From Mycolicibacter virginiensis (GTDB lineage Bacteria > Actinomycetota > Actinomycetes > Mycobacteriales > Mycobacteriaceae): a DNA stretch of 64,000 nucleotides. The position numbers were made by a program, and so were the translations under genes. Where the stretch lies: contig NZ_CP092430.2 in assembly GCF_022374935.2 (NCBI RefSeq), positions 4,712,001 through 4,776,000 on the forward strand. The letters are read 5' to 3'. The stretch's first letter is position 1. Every line of letters begins with the position of its first letter. Of the stretch, positions 35,936-46,893 are shown piece by piece. The notes beneath the pieces are model-generated. The model was not told the DNA's origin. It made no database searches and saw nothing but the letters and a program-made list of their open reading frames with translations.

Positions 35936-36859
35936 CTAGCCGAAGGCGACGGCAACACCGATGGTTCCGATCCAGGCCAGCGCCGCCAGCTGCAACACCC
36001 GGTCACGGCGCAGGATGTCCTCCGCTTCGCCGGCCATGCCGCCGTCGACGTCGACCGCGAAACGCAGCACTCCGATGACGATCGGAATGATCGATACCGC
36101 GAACCACGAACCCGAACCGCTGTCGCGTTCGAACGCATACAGGCTGTAGCAGACCAACATCGCGGTCGCCGATGCCGTCCAGACGAACCGCAGGTAGGTG
36201 CTGGTGTAGTTCTCCAGCGACTTACGGATCTTGGCGCCGGTCTGTTCGGCCAATTGCTTCTCGGCGTAGCGCTTGCCGGCCGCCATGAACAGCGACCCGA
36301 ACGCCATCACCAACAGGAACCACTGTGACAACGGGATGCTCGCGGCCACACCGCCGGCGATAGCCCGGATCAGGAACCCCGACGAGACGATGCAGATGTC
36401 CAGCACCGCTTGATGTTTGAGACCGAAGCAGTAGGCCAGCTGGATGGCGAGATAGATGGCCATCACCAGGGCCAGGTTCGGGGTCAGCCACCAGGAGATG
36501 CCCAGCGAGGCCGCCCCCAGCAGCGCCGCCAGCCCATAGGCCAGCCCGACCGGCACCACACCGGCGGCGATCGGCCGGAATCGCTTGGTGGGATGCGCCC
36601 GGTCGGCTTCCACGTCCTGGGCGTCGTTGATCAGGTACACCGCGGACGCCGCCAGGGAGAACACCACGAACGCGATCAGCGACTTGCGGGCCAGATCGGC
36701 GTAGTCGTAGTGGACGCCGCCACCGAGCGCGGCCAGCGGGGCCGCAACCACCAGGACGTTCTTCACCCACTGGCGGGGCCGGATGGCCTTGATCACCCCG
36801 GAGAGCAGGTTGGCCGGCGGGCCGAGCTCCGACGTGCGATCTTGCGTTTCTGCGCTCAT
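35936..36859 (-). CDS. ubiA: Decaprenyl-phosphate phosphoribosyltransferase (DPPR synthase)
   Basis: 307 residues (Rv3806c has 302). A UbiA-superfamily integral membrane enzyme that transfers phosphoribose from PRPP to decaprenyl phosphate, the committed step toward decaprenylphosphoryl-arabinose. The metal-binding motif is N78-D79-A-Q-D82-V-E-A-D86, followed by the basic stretch RAHPTKRFRPIAAG. A second conserved region includes GLKHQAVLDICIVSSGFLIR and MAAGKRYAEKQLAE. About nine helices. Its start ATG overlaps the stop of the upstream PAP2 phosphatase by 3-4 bp, so the synthase and the phosphatase that acts next are translationally coupled. Confidence 0.95.
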   Translation of the reverse strand: MSAETQDRTSELGPPANLLSGVIKAIRPRQWVKNVLVVAAPLAALGGGVHYDYADLARKSLIAFVVFSLAASAVYLINDAQDVEADRAHPTKRFRPIAAGVVPVGLAYGLAALLGAASLGISWWLTPNLALVMAIYLAIQLAYCFGLKHQAVLDICIVSSGFLIRAIAGGVAASIPLSQWFLLVMAFGSLFMAAGKRYAEKQLAEQTGAKIRKSLENYTSTYLRFVWTASATAMLVCYSLYAFERDSGSGSWFAVSIIPIVIGVLRFAVDVDGGMAGEAEDILRRDRVLQLAALAWIGTIGVAVAFG

Positions 36860-37424
36860 GCCGAGTCTCCAGAGTTGTCCAAGCGGATCGCGGCTGCGGC
36901 GACGGCGGCGCCGACCAGCGCGCCGGCGGCAACATCACTGGGATAGTGCACCCCGAGCACCATGCGTGACAGCGCCATCGGCGGTACCAGTGCCGCCGGC
37001 AGGGCTCCGCGCCGCAGGCCGGCCGCGCGGCCCAGCAGGATGGCCGCCGCCGCGGTGGAGGTGGCGTGCGCCGAGGGGAAGCTCAAGGCACTTGGGGTGC
37101 CGACATTGATCGCGATGGCCGGGTGGTGCGGGCGTTTGCGCCGCACGATGCGTTTGATGATCACCGCCGCGGCGTGCGCGGCGAAGGTTCCGGCGCCGGC
37201 CACCAGCCAGCTGCGGCGCCGCTGCGGCTGAAGCAGGGCGCCGAGCGCCGCTACCGCCAGCCAGCCCAGGCTGTGCTCACCGAAGTGCGACATCGCCCGG
37301 GCCACCGGCAGCACACCGGGCCGACCGGTCAGTGCCGACTGCACCCCGACCAGCACGGCATCCTCGCCGTGCGGGGGTACCGAATCATCCAAGTCCATGC
37401 GGTCGGGGGCGCTGCCGAGTTCGG

Positions 37425-37428
<4 letters not shown>
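36856..37428 (-). CDS. PAP2-family decaprenylphosphoryl-phosphoribose phosphatase (Rv3807c-like)
   Basis: 190 residues from the ATG at 37428, overlapping the glfT2 stop by 4 bp. The membrane PAP2 phosphatase motifs are intact: KRIVRRKRP (motif 1), FPSAHATS (motif 2), and SRMVLGVHYPSD (motif 3). The family member Rv3807c is placed between DPPR synthase and DprE1 in the pathway as the likely DPPR 5-phosphatase; its position directly before ubiA supports this. Four to five helices. The first 25 residues are polar and cytoplasmic. Confidence 0.9.
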
Positions 37429-40817
<3,389 letters not shown>

Positions 40818-41711
40818 GTGCCGAACCGACGTCGACGCAGGCTCTCGACAACCATGAGCGCAGTCGCCGCCCTGGCGGTCGCGAGTCCGTTCGCAGTTGT
40901 CGCAGTATCCGAGCTGGCCGCCCGCAGCAGCGCGCCCCAGCACCACGACTTCGTCGCGGCTTCGTCCGTGGCCGACCTGCCCAGTGAACTGATCACCGCC
41001 CTCACCCAGGGCCTGTCCCAGTTCGGGGTGAACCTCCCGCCGGTGCCCGGCTTCACCAACGGAGCCGCCTCGACCGGGATGTACCCCGGGGCCTCGACCG
41101 GGATGTACCCCGGCCTGACCTCACCGGGCCTGGGCACGCCGGGCCTCACCGACCCGTCGCTGGGCACAACGGGGCTCACCTCGCCCGGGCTGGGCACGCC
41201 GGGGCTCACCGACCCGTCGCTGACCACGCCGTCGTTGTCGACCCCGCCGCTGGGCACGCCCGGTGTGTCCACCACATCCGGCCTGACCACGCCCGGCCTG
41301 ACGACGCCCGGCCTGACCACGCCGCCGCTGACCGATTCCGGCTTGACCAGCCCGGGATTGACCAGCCCCGGCTTGACCAGCCCGTTGACCAGCCCCGGCC
41401 TGACCAGCCCGTTGACCAGCCCGGGGTTGACCAGCCCGGACACCGGCCTGCTCGGGTCCGACGGCCTGCCGCTCACCTCGCCGGTGGGCCTGGACCCCGG
41501 CCTGGACGGCACCTACCCGATCCTCGGCGACCCGTCCCTGGGCATGCCGGAGGAGAAGGGCGGGCTGGTCAGCGACCTGATGAGCGCTGCCAACCAGCTG
41601 GGCGCCGGACAGGCCATCGACCTGCTCAAGGGTGTGGTGATCCCGTCCATCGCACAGGCCGCGCAGGGCGCCGGACCGGCCGTTGCCGCCCCGGCCCCGC
41701 CGCTGCCGTAA
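40818..41711 (+). CDS. erp: Exported repetitive protein Erp (PirG)
   Basis: 297 residues from the GTG at 40818, preceded by GAGGAG. Erp is a secreted, surface-associated virulence factor of mycobacteria. The N-terminus is Arg-rich (VPNRRRRRLSTT) followed by a signal-like hydrophobic stretch (MSAVAALAVASPFAVVAVS). A conserved block follows (ADLPSELITALTQGLSQFGV), then the species-variable PGLTS-type repeat region (about residues 80-215), and a conserved C-terminal block (DGTYPILGDPSLG; AIDLLKGVVIPSIAQA) ending in a Pro/Ala tail. The repeat region is longer than in M. tuberculosis. A strong hairpin follows 32 bp after the stop. Confidence 0.94.
   Translation: MPNRRRRRLSTTMSAVAALAVASPFAVVAVSELAARSSAPQHHDFVAASSVADLPSELITALTQGLSQFGVNLPPVPGFTNGAASTGMYPGASTGMYPGLTSPGLGTPGLTDPSLGTTGLTSPGLGTPGLTDPSLTTPSLSTPPLGTPGVSTTSGLTTPGLTTPGLTTPPLTDSGLTSPGLTSPGLTSPLTSPGLTSPLTSPGLTSPDTGLLGSDGLPLTSPVGLDPGLDGTYPILGDPSLGMPEEKGGLVSDLMSAANQLGAGQAIDLLKGVVIPSIAQAAQGAGPAVAAPAPPLP
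41062..41450 (+). repeat. PGLTS-type coding repeats of erp
   Basis: Degenerate 15-bp units encode P-G-L-T-(S/T/D). Higher-order copies are visible: TGMYPG occurs twice in a row, LTSPGLGTPGLTDPSL occurs twice, and LTSPGLTSP units recur toward the end. This is the known polymorphic region of erp, not a CRISPR array. Confidence 0.85.
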
Positions 41712-41743
41712 CAAGACACAACAGCGGAGCTGTTCCGCCCCGA

Positions 41744-41800
41744 CGGCACCGCAGAGTCAGCCCGCACCCGGCGGGCACCGGAAGGCTCTGCGGTGCCGTT
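41744..41800 (+). terminator. Terminator hairpin after erp
   Basis: ACGGCACCGCAGAG (41744-41757) and CTCTGCGGTGCCGT (41787-41800) are a perfect 14-bp stem; the 29-nt loop contains its own GCCCG/CGGGC stem. No U-tract follows. Confidence 0.65.
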
Positions 41801-41869
41801 AACAATGGCCAGAAGCCGGCCGGTGTCGGTGGGCGCGTGTCGCATCACCAACAACACGTGACACATACG

Positions 41870-41875
41870 TAACAT
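41870..41875 (+). promoter_or_regulatory. Candidate -10 box for the amidase gene (leaderless)
   Basis: TAACAT lies 6 bp before the GTG at 41882; no Shine-Dalgarno is present. Confidence 0.4.
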
Positions 41876-41881
41876 CAGCAC

Positions 41882-43492
41882 GTGCCAACCCGTCGTCGTC
41901 CCCCGCCGACGATCAAGCTGACCGCGTCTCTCGCGACCGTGCTGATCCTGCCGTGGGCGTTGAACTCCGGGTCGGGCTTCAAATCGATCGATGCCTCTGA
42001 GAAGCCCCCCAGTGCTGCTGCGACCAAGCTGAACCAGCAGCCGCTGCCAGACCTGGAACCGGGCGTTACCGTCCGCGAGATCACCCAGGACGAACCGTTC
42101 ACCATGGTCGCGCTCACCGGCGCCGACCTCAGCGGCACGTCGGCACGGATTCGCGCCAAGCGCGCCGACGGGACCTGGGGGCCCTGGTATGCGACCGCGC
42201 ACGAGACCAAGCAGGAGACACCGGGTCCACGGCCGGCCGATGCGCCCGCTGCCGGTCCGGACGGAACCGAGCCGGTGTTCGTCGGGAGGACCACCGCGGT
42301 ACAGATCGCGGTGACCCGAACCGCACCAAACACTCCCGGCGATCCGGCTCAACCCAAGCCCAAGGTCAAGCCCAAAGGGCCGACCACCACCAAGGGGTCC
42401 TCCGCCAAGTCGGAGCCGACCCCTAAGAACAGCGCCCCGGGCGATCTCGGTTATGTGCCGGCCACCGCCGCACAACCGTTCGCCCAGAACGTCTCCGCGG
42501 TGTTGATCACGCCGCCCAAGGCCCCGGCCGACGCGCAGTGGCAACCGCCCAAGGCAGTGCTGGGGCCGGGCCAGCCCCCCAACATCATTCCGCGCAGCCA
42601 CTGGGGCGCGGGCGCCTACGGCCGGTGCGGAAAGCCCGTAGAGAGCGGCCCGGTCCACGCGGCCGTGGTGCACCACACCGCAGGGTCCAACGACTACGCC
42701 CCCGAAGACTCCGCGGAGATCATCCGGGCGATCTACGCCTATCACACCCGCACCCTGGGCTGGTGCGACATCGGCTACAACGCGCTGGTGGACAAGTACG
42801 GCCAGGTTTTCGAGGGCCGGGCCGGCGGCCTGACCCGGGGCATCATGGGCAGCCACGCGGGCGGGTTCAACAGCAATACCTGGGGGGTGTCGATGATCGG
42901 CACCTTCGACGACGCGCCTCCCCCGCCGATCCAACTCGAGACGGTCGGCCGGTTGTTGGGCTGGCGGTTGGGCCTGGACCGCACCGATCCGCGCGGTACC
43001 ACCCAGCTGGTCTCCGCCGGCGGCTCGTTCACCCACTTTCCGCGCGGTGCGTCGCTGATGCTGCCCTCGATCATCGGTCACCGCGACCTCGACGCGACCG
43101 AGTGCCCCGGCGAGCAGGGCTACGTCGCACTCAACGAGATTCGGGAGATCGCCGCCCGGTTCAACGAACCGCCCGGGCCCGAAGACCTCGCCCGGGTGAT
43201 GGAGGGCGGCGCCATTCACACCCGCTGGATGGAACTGGGCGGTGCGGAGGGCATGCTCGGTGCCCCGACGTCGCCGGAGGCGATTGGCGAGGGGTCCACC
43301 AAGTACGCCACCTTCGAGCACGGCGCGGTGTACTGGTCGCCGGAGACCGGCGCGCAGCCGATCACCGGGGCCATCTATGACGCCTGGGCCTCGCTGGGTT
43401 ACGAGCGTGGCGTGCTCGGGCTGCCGACCAGCGCCGAGCTCGCCGAACCGGAGTGGGTGGGCCAGAACTTCCAGCACGGCACCCTGAACTAG
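41882..43492 (+). CDS. Secreted N-acetylmuramoyl-L-alanine amidase/PGRP with LGFP repeats (Rv3811-like)
   Basis: 536 residues from the GTG at 41882. An N-terminal basic and hydrophobic segment (KLTASLATVLILPWALNSGS) acts as signal or anchor. A domain of about 60-150 is followed by a Pro/Lys linker, then the amidase_2/PGRP domain: IIPRSHWGAG, VVHHTAGSNDY (Zn His), GWCDIGYNALVDKYGQVFEG, and GHRDLDATECPGE (Zn His and Cys). The zinc ligands of true amidases are retained, so peptidoglycan cleavage is likely. C-terminal LGFP-type repeats (LGAPTSPE, FEHGAVYWSP, VLGLPTSAEL) bind the envelope. The frame stops at 43492 (HGTLN), but a conserved-looking tail continues in another frame (see 43490-43596), so this allele may be C-terminally truncated. 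Confidence 0.88.
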   Translation: MPTRRRPPPTIKLTASLATVLILPWALNSGSGFKSIDASEKPPSAAATKLNQQPLPDLEPGVTVREITQDEPFTMVALTGADLSGTSARIRAKRADGTWGPWYATAHETKQETPGPRPADAPAAGPDGTEPVFVGRTTAVQIAVTRTAPNTPGDPAQPKPKVKPKGPTTTKGSSAKSEPTPKNSAPGDLGYVPATAAQPFAQNVSAVLITPPKAPADAQWQPPKAVLGPGQPPNIIPRSHWGAGAYGRCGKPVESGPVHAAVVHHTAGSNDYAPEDSAEIIRAIYAYHTRTLGWCDIGYNALVDKYGQVFEGRAGGLTRGIMGSHAGGFNSNTWGVSMIGTFDDAPPPPIQLETVGRLLGWRLGLDRTDPRGTTQLVSAGGSFTHFPRGASLMLPSIIGHRDLDATECPGEQGYVALNEIREIAARFNEPPGPEDLARVMEGGAIHTRWMELGGAEGMLGAPTSPEAIGEGSTKYATFEHGAVYWSPETGAQPITGAIYDAWASLGYERGVLGLPTSAELAEPEWVGQNFQHGTLN

Positions 43493-43596
43493 TCGTCGAC
43501 GGCAATGCCGAGGAGCTGCCCCCGCCGCCCCCGGAGGGCCCGCCGGTGCAGCTCGAGCGCTTCTCGCGGGTGATCGACCCGTTCGGCGTCAGCTAA
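43490..43596 (+). pseudogene. Out-of-frame C-terminal tail of the amidase
   Basis: In the frame starting at 43486, the DNA reads ELVVDGNAEELPPPPPEGPP then VQLERFSRVIDPFGVS and ends with TAA at 43594-43596. A Pro-rich tail ending VQLERF is what I remember from full-length Rv3811-type proteins. The main frame meets TAG at 43490. A small deletion removing a few codons and shifting frame near 43486-43492 would explain it. A sequencing error is possible. Confidence 0.5.
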
Positions 43597-43606
43597 CCCT
43601 GCAGAG

Positions 43607-44437
43607 TCAGCGCAGGAAGATCCGCTCCAACACCCGCGCCAGGCCGTCGTCGGTGTTGGGGGTGGTGATCTCAGCGGCCGCCGCCAGCACGTCGGGGTGG
43701 GCGTTGCCCATCGCCACTCCGTGTCCCGCACGCACCAGCATCGGCAGGTCGTTGGGCATATCCCCGAACGCCACCACCTGCTCGATGCCAATGCCCAGCG
43801 GCGCGATCAGCTCCTCGATGCCGCTGGCCTTGGTGATGCCCGCCGGCACCACCTCGATCAGCCCGTTGTTGGTGGAGTAGGTCAGCTCCGCGGCCGTTCC
43901 GATGTGGGCCTGCAGCTGCTCCGCCATCGCGGCACTGGACATCCCCGCCTTGCGGATCAACAGTTTGATCGCCGGCTGCGACAGCAGGTCCTCGAAAGAC
44001 ACCTCGGTGTTGTCCGGGTTGAGCCAGGCGTGTTCGTAACCCGGCGAGCTGACGAACTGCGGGGTGGCCGCGTCGTGCGCGCTCTCGCCGATGCGCTCCA
44101 CGGCCAGGCCCGCCCCCGGGATGGCGCGGCCGACGACCTCGGCCAGCTTGACCAGACTGTCGGCCGAGTGCGTGCGTGCCGAGACCACTCGATCGGTGGC
44201 GGGGTCGTAGAGCACCGCACCGTTGGCGCACACCGCCATCGGGGCGAACCCGAGCGCGTCGACGACCGGCGCGATCCACCGCGGTGGGCGTCCGGTCGCC
44301 AGTACGAAGCGAGCGCCGGAGTCCACGGCTGCGTGCACCGCGTCGCGGGTCCGCGCGGTGATGTTCTCGGTGTCGTCGAGCAGGGTGCCGTCGACGTCGC
44401 TGGCGATCAGCGCGGGCGGTCCGCCGTGCGGCTGCAT
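43607..44437 (-). CDS. Cof-type HAD-IIB phosphatase (Rv3813c-like)
   Basis: 276 residues from the ATG at 44437, which overlaps the stop of the upstream acyltransferase (TGATG). Haloacid dehalogenase motifs: DVDGTLLDD (motif I, nucleophile Asp and acid Asp), LATGRPP (motif II), Lys in PAIKLLIRK, and FGDMPNDLPML (motif IV acidic residues). The large C2B-type cap between motifs II and III is typical of sugar- or nucleotide-phosphate phosphatases; the substrate is unknown. It is the last gene of a leftward operon with three PlsC acyltransferases, suggesting a lipid-phosphate link, which is inference only. Confidence 0.88.
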   Translation of the reverse strand: MQPHGGPPALIASDVDGTLLDDTENITARTRDAVHAAVDSGARFVLATGRPPRWIAPVVDALGFAPMAVCANGAVLYDPATDRVVSARTHSADSLVKLAEVVGRAIPGAGLAVERIGESAHDAATPQFVSSPGYEHAWLNPDNTEVSFEDLLSQPAIKLLIRKAGMSSAAMAEQLQAHIGTAAELTYSTNNGLIEVVPAGITKASGIEELIAPLGIGIEQVVAFGDMPNDLPMLVRAGHGVAMGNAHPDVLAAAAEITTPNTDDGLARVLERIFLR

Positions 44438-45231
44438 CAACGCGAACTCCGTTCGGCCAGTATCCGCCGCCGCCGTCCGCCCTGGGCCTGCTCGATACGT
44501 TTGCGATCGCGCTCGGCCAGCTCAGCTGCCCGCATCTCCAATGCCTCGGCCATGGTGGGCGCGCTGCCGCCCAGCCGGCGCGGCACCCAGTACGCCCCTG
44601 CCGGGTGCGGATACTCCAGTTGCGCCGCTTCGAGCATCGCCGCCATCGTGTTCCTCAGCTCAGTGGTGGTCGCCGCCACATCGGCGGCCGCCGACATCGG
44701 CTCGCCGATCTTCGCCAGCACCGGAATATGGTTGCGCCACAGGTGCTTCGGGTGGTCTTTTGTCCAGACCCGGTGGATTCCCCAGACGATGACCGGGATG
44801 AGCGGAACGCCCGCGCTGTAGGCCATCCGGGCAGCCCCCGTCTTGAACTCCCGCAACTCGAAGCTGCGGCTGATGGTGGCCTCCGGATTCAGACCGATCA
44901 GCTCGCCTTGCCGCAACCGCGCCACCGCTTCGTCGTAGGCGCCGGCCCCGGCGGAGCGGTCGACCGGGATCAACTTGATGTGCTTGATCACGTAGTTGAC
45001 CACCGGGACCTCGGTCATCTCGGCCTTGATCATGAACCGCAGCCGGCGGTGCCGCTGCAAGGCTGCGATCGAGGCCGGGTACCAGTCCAGGTAGCTGGTG
45101 TGGTTGACGGCGAGCACCGCCCCGCCGTGCTCGGGGATGTTCTCCAGGCCGTCGATGGTCACATGCGGCCCGTTGGCATTCGCCAGCCGCGGGAGCACGA
45201 TCTCCAGCGCCCGGAAGAGGGGTTCTGCCAT
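44437..45231 (-). CDS. PlsC-type 1-acylglycerol-3-phosphate acyltransferase (Rv3814c-like)
   Basis: 264 residues. The acyltransferase NHX4D motif is AVNHTSYLDWYP, the glycerol-phosphate binding block GLNPEATISRSFELREFK, and block IV PLIPVIVWGIHRVWTKDHPK. Family members acylate lysophosphatidic acid or related acceptors at the membrane. The C-terminus is charged and basic (ERDRKRIEQAQGGRRRR). It is the last of three tandem homologues, 3 bp after the preceding one, so duplication and functional divergence are likely. Confidence 0.88.
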   Translation of the reverse strand: MAEPLFRALEIVLPRLANANGPHVTIDGLENIPEHGGAVLAVNHTSYLDWYPASIAALQRHRRLRFMIKAEMTEVPVVNYVIKHIKLIPVDRSAGAGAYDEAVARLRQGELIGLNPEATISRSFELREFKTGAARMAYSAGVPLIPVIVWGIHRVWTKDHPKHLWRNHIPVLAKIGEPMSAAADVAATTTELRNTMAAMLEAAQLEYPHPAGAYWVPRRLGGSAPTMAEALEMRAAELAERDRKRIEQAQGGRRRRILAERSSR

Positions 45232-45234
45232 GCT

Positions 45235-46011
45235 CTACTGCTCCGTGCCAGATGGGTCGGGCCGACGGTCACCCGCGCGCTTGCGCATCCGTTCCGCCAG
45301 CTCCTGCTCTTCTAAAACCCTAGCCTCGTCGGGGGTGGGCGCGCCGCCGCCGAGTCGCCTGGGCACCCAGAACTCGCCGGCTGGGTGCGGGTATTCCTGC
45401 TGCACCTGAGCCAGCAACGGCGCCATTCGGTCGCGCAGTCGGGCGCTGAGCGCGGCGGCGTCACCGGACGGGGCCAGCGGTTCGCCCGCCAGGACGGTGA
45501 TCGGGATGTTGCTGCGCACCAACCGCGCCCTCGGGTGATCCTTGGTCCACAGCCGGTGGGCACCCCAGACGATCAGCGGGACGATCGGCACCTGCGCCTC
45601 TAGGGCCATGCGGGCCGCCCCGGATTTGAATTCCTTGAGTTCGAAACTGCGGCTGATGGTGGCTTCGGGATAGACGCCCACCACTTCGCCGGCACGCAAC
45701 GCAGTCACCGCGTGCTGGTAGGCGTCGGCGCCGGCCCCGCGGTCCACCGGGATGGTGCCGGTGTGGTGGATCAGGTAATTCACCAGCCGCACCTGCTGCA
45801 TTTCAGCTTTGATCATGAACCGCATCCGGCGGCCGCGGTGATACGCCGCCAGCCCCGCGGGCAGGAAGTCCACGTAGCCGGTGTGGTTGATCGCGATCAC
45901 CGCGCCGCCCTCAGCCGGGATGTGCTCCAGGGCGAGGTAGTCGACCCGCGCTCCGGCAATTCTCACCGCGCTCAGCGCAGTGAGTTCCAGCGCACGAAAG
46001 ACCGGCTGCAT
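45235..46011 (-). CDS. PlsC-type acyltransferase (Rv3815c-like)
   Basis: 258 residues from the ATG at 46011 (MQPVFRALELTALSAV), chosen because the upstream part of the frame overlaps the previous gene. Motifs: AINHTGYVDFLP (catalytic His and Asp), GVYPEATISRSFELKEFKSG, and VPLIVWGAHRLWTKDHP. Middle copy of the three tandem acyltransferases, 7 bp after the first. Acyl acceptor not known. Confidence 0.88.
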   Translation of the reverse strand: MQPVFRALELTALSAVRIAGARVDYLALEHIPAEGGAVIAINHTGYVDFLPAGLAAYHRGRRMRFMIKAEMQQVRLVNYLIHHTGTIPVDRGAGADAYQHAVTALRAGEVVGVYPEATISRSFELKEFKSGAARMALEAQVPIVPLIVWGAHRLWTKDHPRARLVRSNIPITVLAGEPLAPSGDAAALSARLRDRMAPLLAQVQQEYPHPAGEFWVPRRLGGGAPTPDEARVLEEQELAERMRKRAGDRRPDPSGTEQ

Positions 46012-46018
46012 GTCAGGG

Positions 46019-46810
46019 CTACTCCGCGGCACCCGTCGGGCTCGGCGGCTTCTTCTGACGGGCGGACCGCTCCTCGGCTCTGCGTACCGCTTCGGCCGCG
46101 TCGAGTTCGAGCGCCTCAGCAGGTGTGGGGGCGCTGCCACCCAGGCTCTTCGGTACCCAGAAGGCGCCGCCGGGATGGTCGTCGGGATAGGAGTCCTGCG
46201 CCTGCTCGAGCAGGTGCTGCATCCGCGCCTGCAGCAGCGCACGCAGTTCGTCGACCGGGAGCGTGGGCGGTATCGGCTCACCGATCGTCACCGTGACCGG
46301 CACTTTGGTGCGGCCCAGCTGCTTTGGGTGGTCCTTGGTCCACAGCCGCTGGGCGCCCCACACGATGTGCGGGATGATCGGCACCTGTGCCTCGATCGCC
46401 ATGCGCGCGGCGCCGCTTTTGAACTCCTTGAGCTCGAAGCTGCGACTGATGGTCGCCTCCGGGTAGACCCCGACCAGTTCACCGGCCTTCAGCTTGGAGA
46501 CCGCGGCGGCATAGGACTCCGCGCCCTGGCTGCGATCCACCGCGATGTGCTTGCAGCCTCGCATGATCGGGCCGGTGAAGCGGTTGTCGAAGGTCTCCTT
46601 CTTCGCCATGAAGCGCACCCAGCGACGTGGTTTCGCGTCGTAGGAGGCCACTCCAGCAAACAAGAAGTCGAAGTAGCCGGTGTGGTTGATCGCGACCACC
46701 GCACCGCCGGTGGCAGGAATGTGCTCCCGGCCGGTGACGGTGATCTTCAGCCCCTCATAGCGCCACAGGGTTCGCGCAGCGGCGGCGACACCGCCGTACC
46801 AAGCCTCCAC
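46019..46810 (-). CDS. PlsC-type acyltransferase (Rv3816c-like)
   Basis: 263 residues from a GTG at 46810, chosen by similarity to the M. tuberculosis N-terminus (MEPVYGTVIRLAR against VEAWYGGVAAAAR) and by a TAGGCT box 8 bp upstream; a TTG at 46819 would extend it by three residues. Motifs: AINHTGYFDFLF, GVYPEATISRSFELKEFKSG, HIVWGAQRLWTKDHPK. First gene of the leftward three-acyltransferase/HAD operon, divergent from the Rieske gene. Confidence 0.88.
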   Translation of the reverse strand: MEAWYGGVAAAARTLWRYEGLKITVTGREHIPATGGAVVAINHTGYFDFLFAGVASYDAKPRRWVRFMAKKETFDNRFTGPIMRGCKHIAVDRSQGAESYAAAVSKLKAGELVGVYPEATISRSFELKEFKSGAARMAIEAQVPIIPHIVWGAQRLWTKDHPKQLGRTKVPVTVTIGEPIPPTLPVDELRALLQARMQHLLEQAQDSYPDDHPGGAFWVPKSLGGSAPTPAEALELDAAEAVRRAEERSARQKKPPSPTGAAE

Positions 46811-46818
46811 AGCACCCA

Positions 46819-46824
46819 AGCCTA
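46819..46824 (-). promoter_or_regulatory. Candidate -10 box for the acyltransferase operon (leaderless)
   Basis: TAGGCT on the minus strand, 8 bp before the GTG at 46810. Confidence 0.4.
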
Positions 46825-46850
46825 GGCGATGACACCGGCTCGGCCGCCGG

Positions 46851-46856
46851 TAAGCT
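46851..46856 (+). promoter_or_regulatory. Candidate -10 box for the Rieske gene
   Basis: TAAGCT, 37 bp before the GTG at 46894, giving a short leader that contains the AGGA ribosome-binding site at about 46886. Confidence 0.3.
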
Positions 46857-46893
46857 CGGGAGGGATCTCTTACAGCGTCGGGAGTAGGAACTA

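Noticed and set aside
41062-41450. Regular short repeats that might suggest a CRISPR array
   Set aside because: They are 15-bp in-frame codon repeats of Erp without unique spacers.
41744-41800. Hairpin with CGCAGAGTCA near erp considered as a third copy of the 59-bp palindrome
   Set aside because: Arms and loop are unrelated apart from a short GCAGAG word; it is better explained as the erp terminator.
43597-43612. GCAGAGTCAGCG resembling the end of the 59-bp palindromes
   Set aside because: Only about ten bases match and there is no partner arm or loop.
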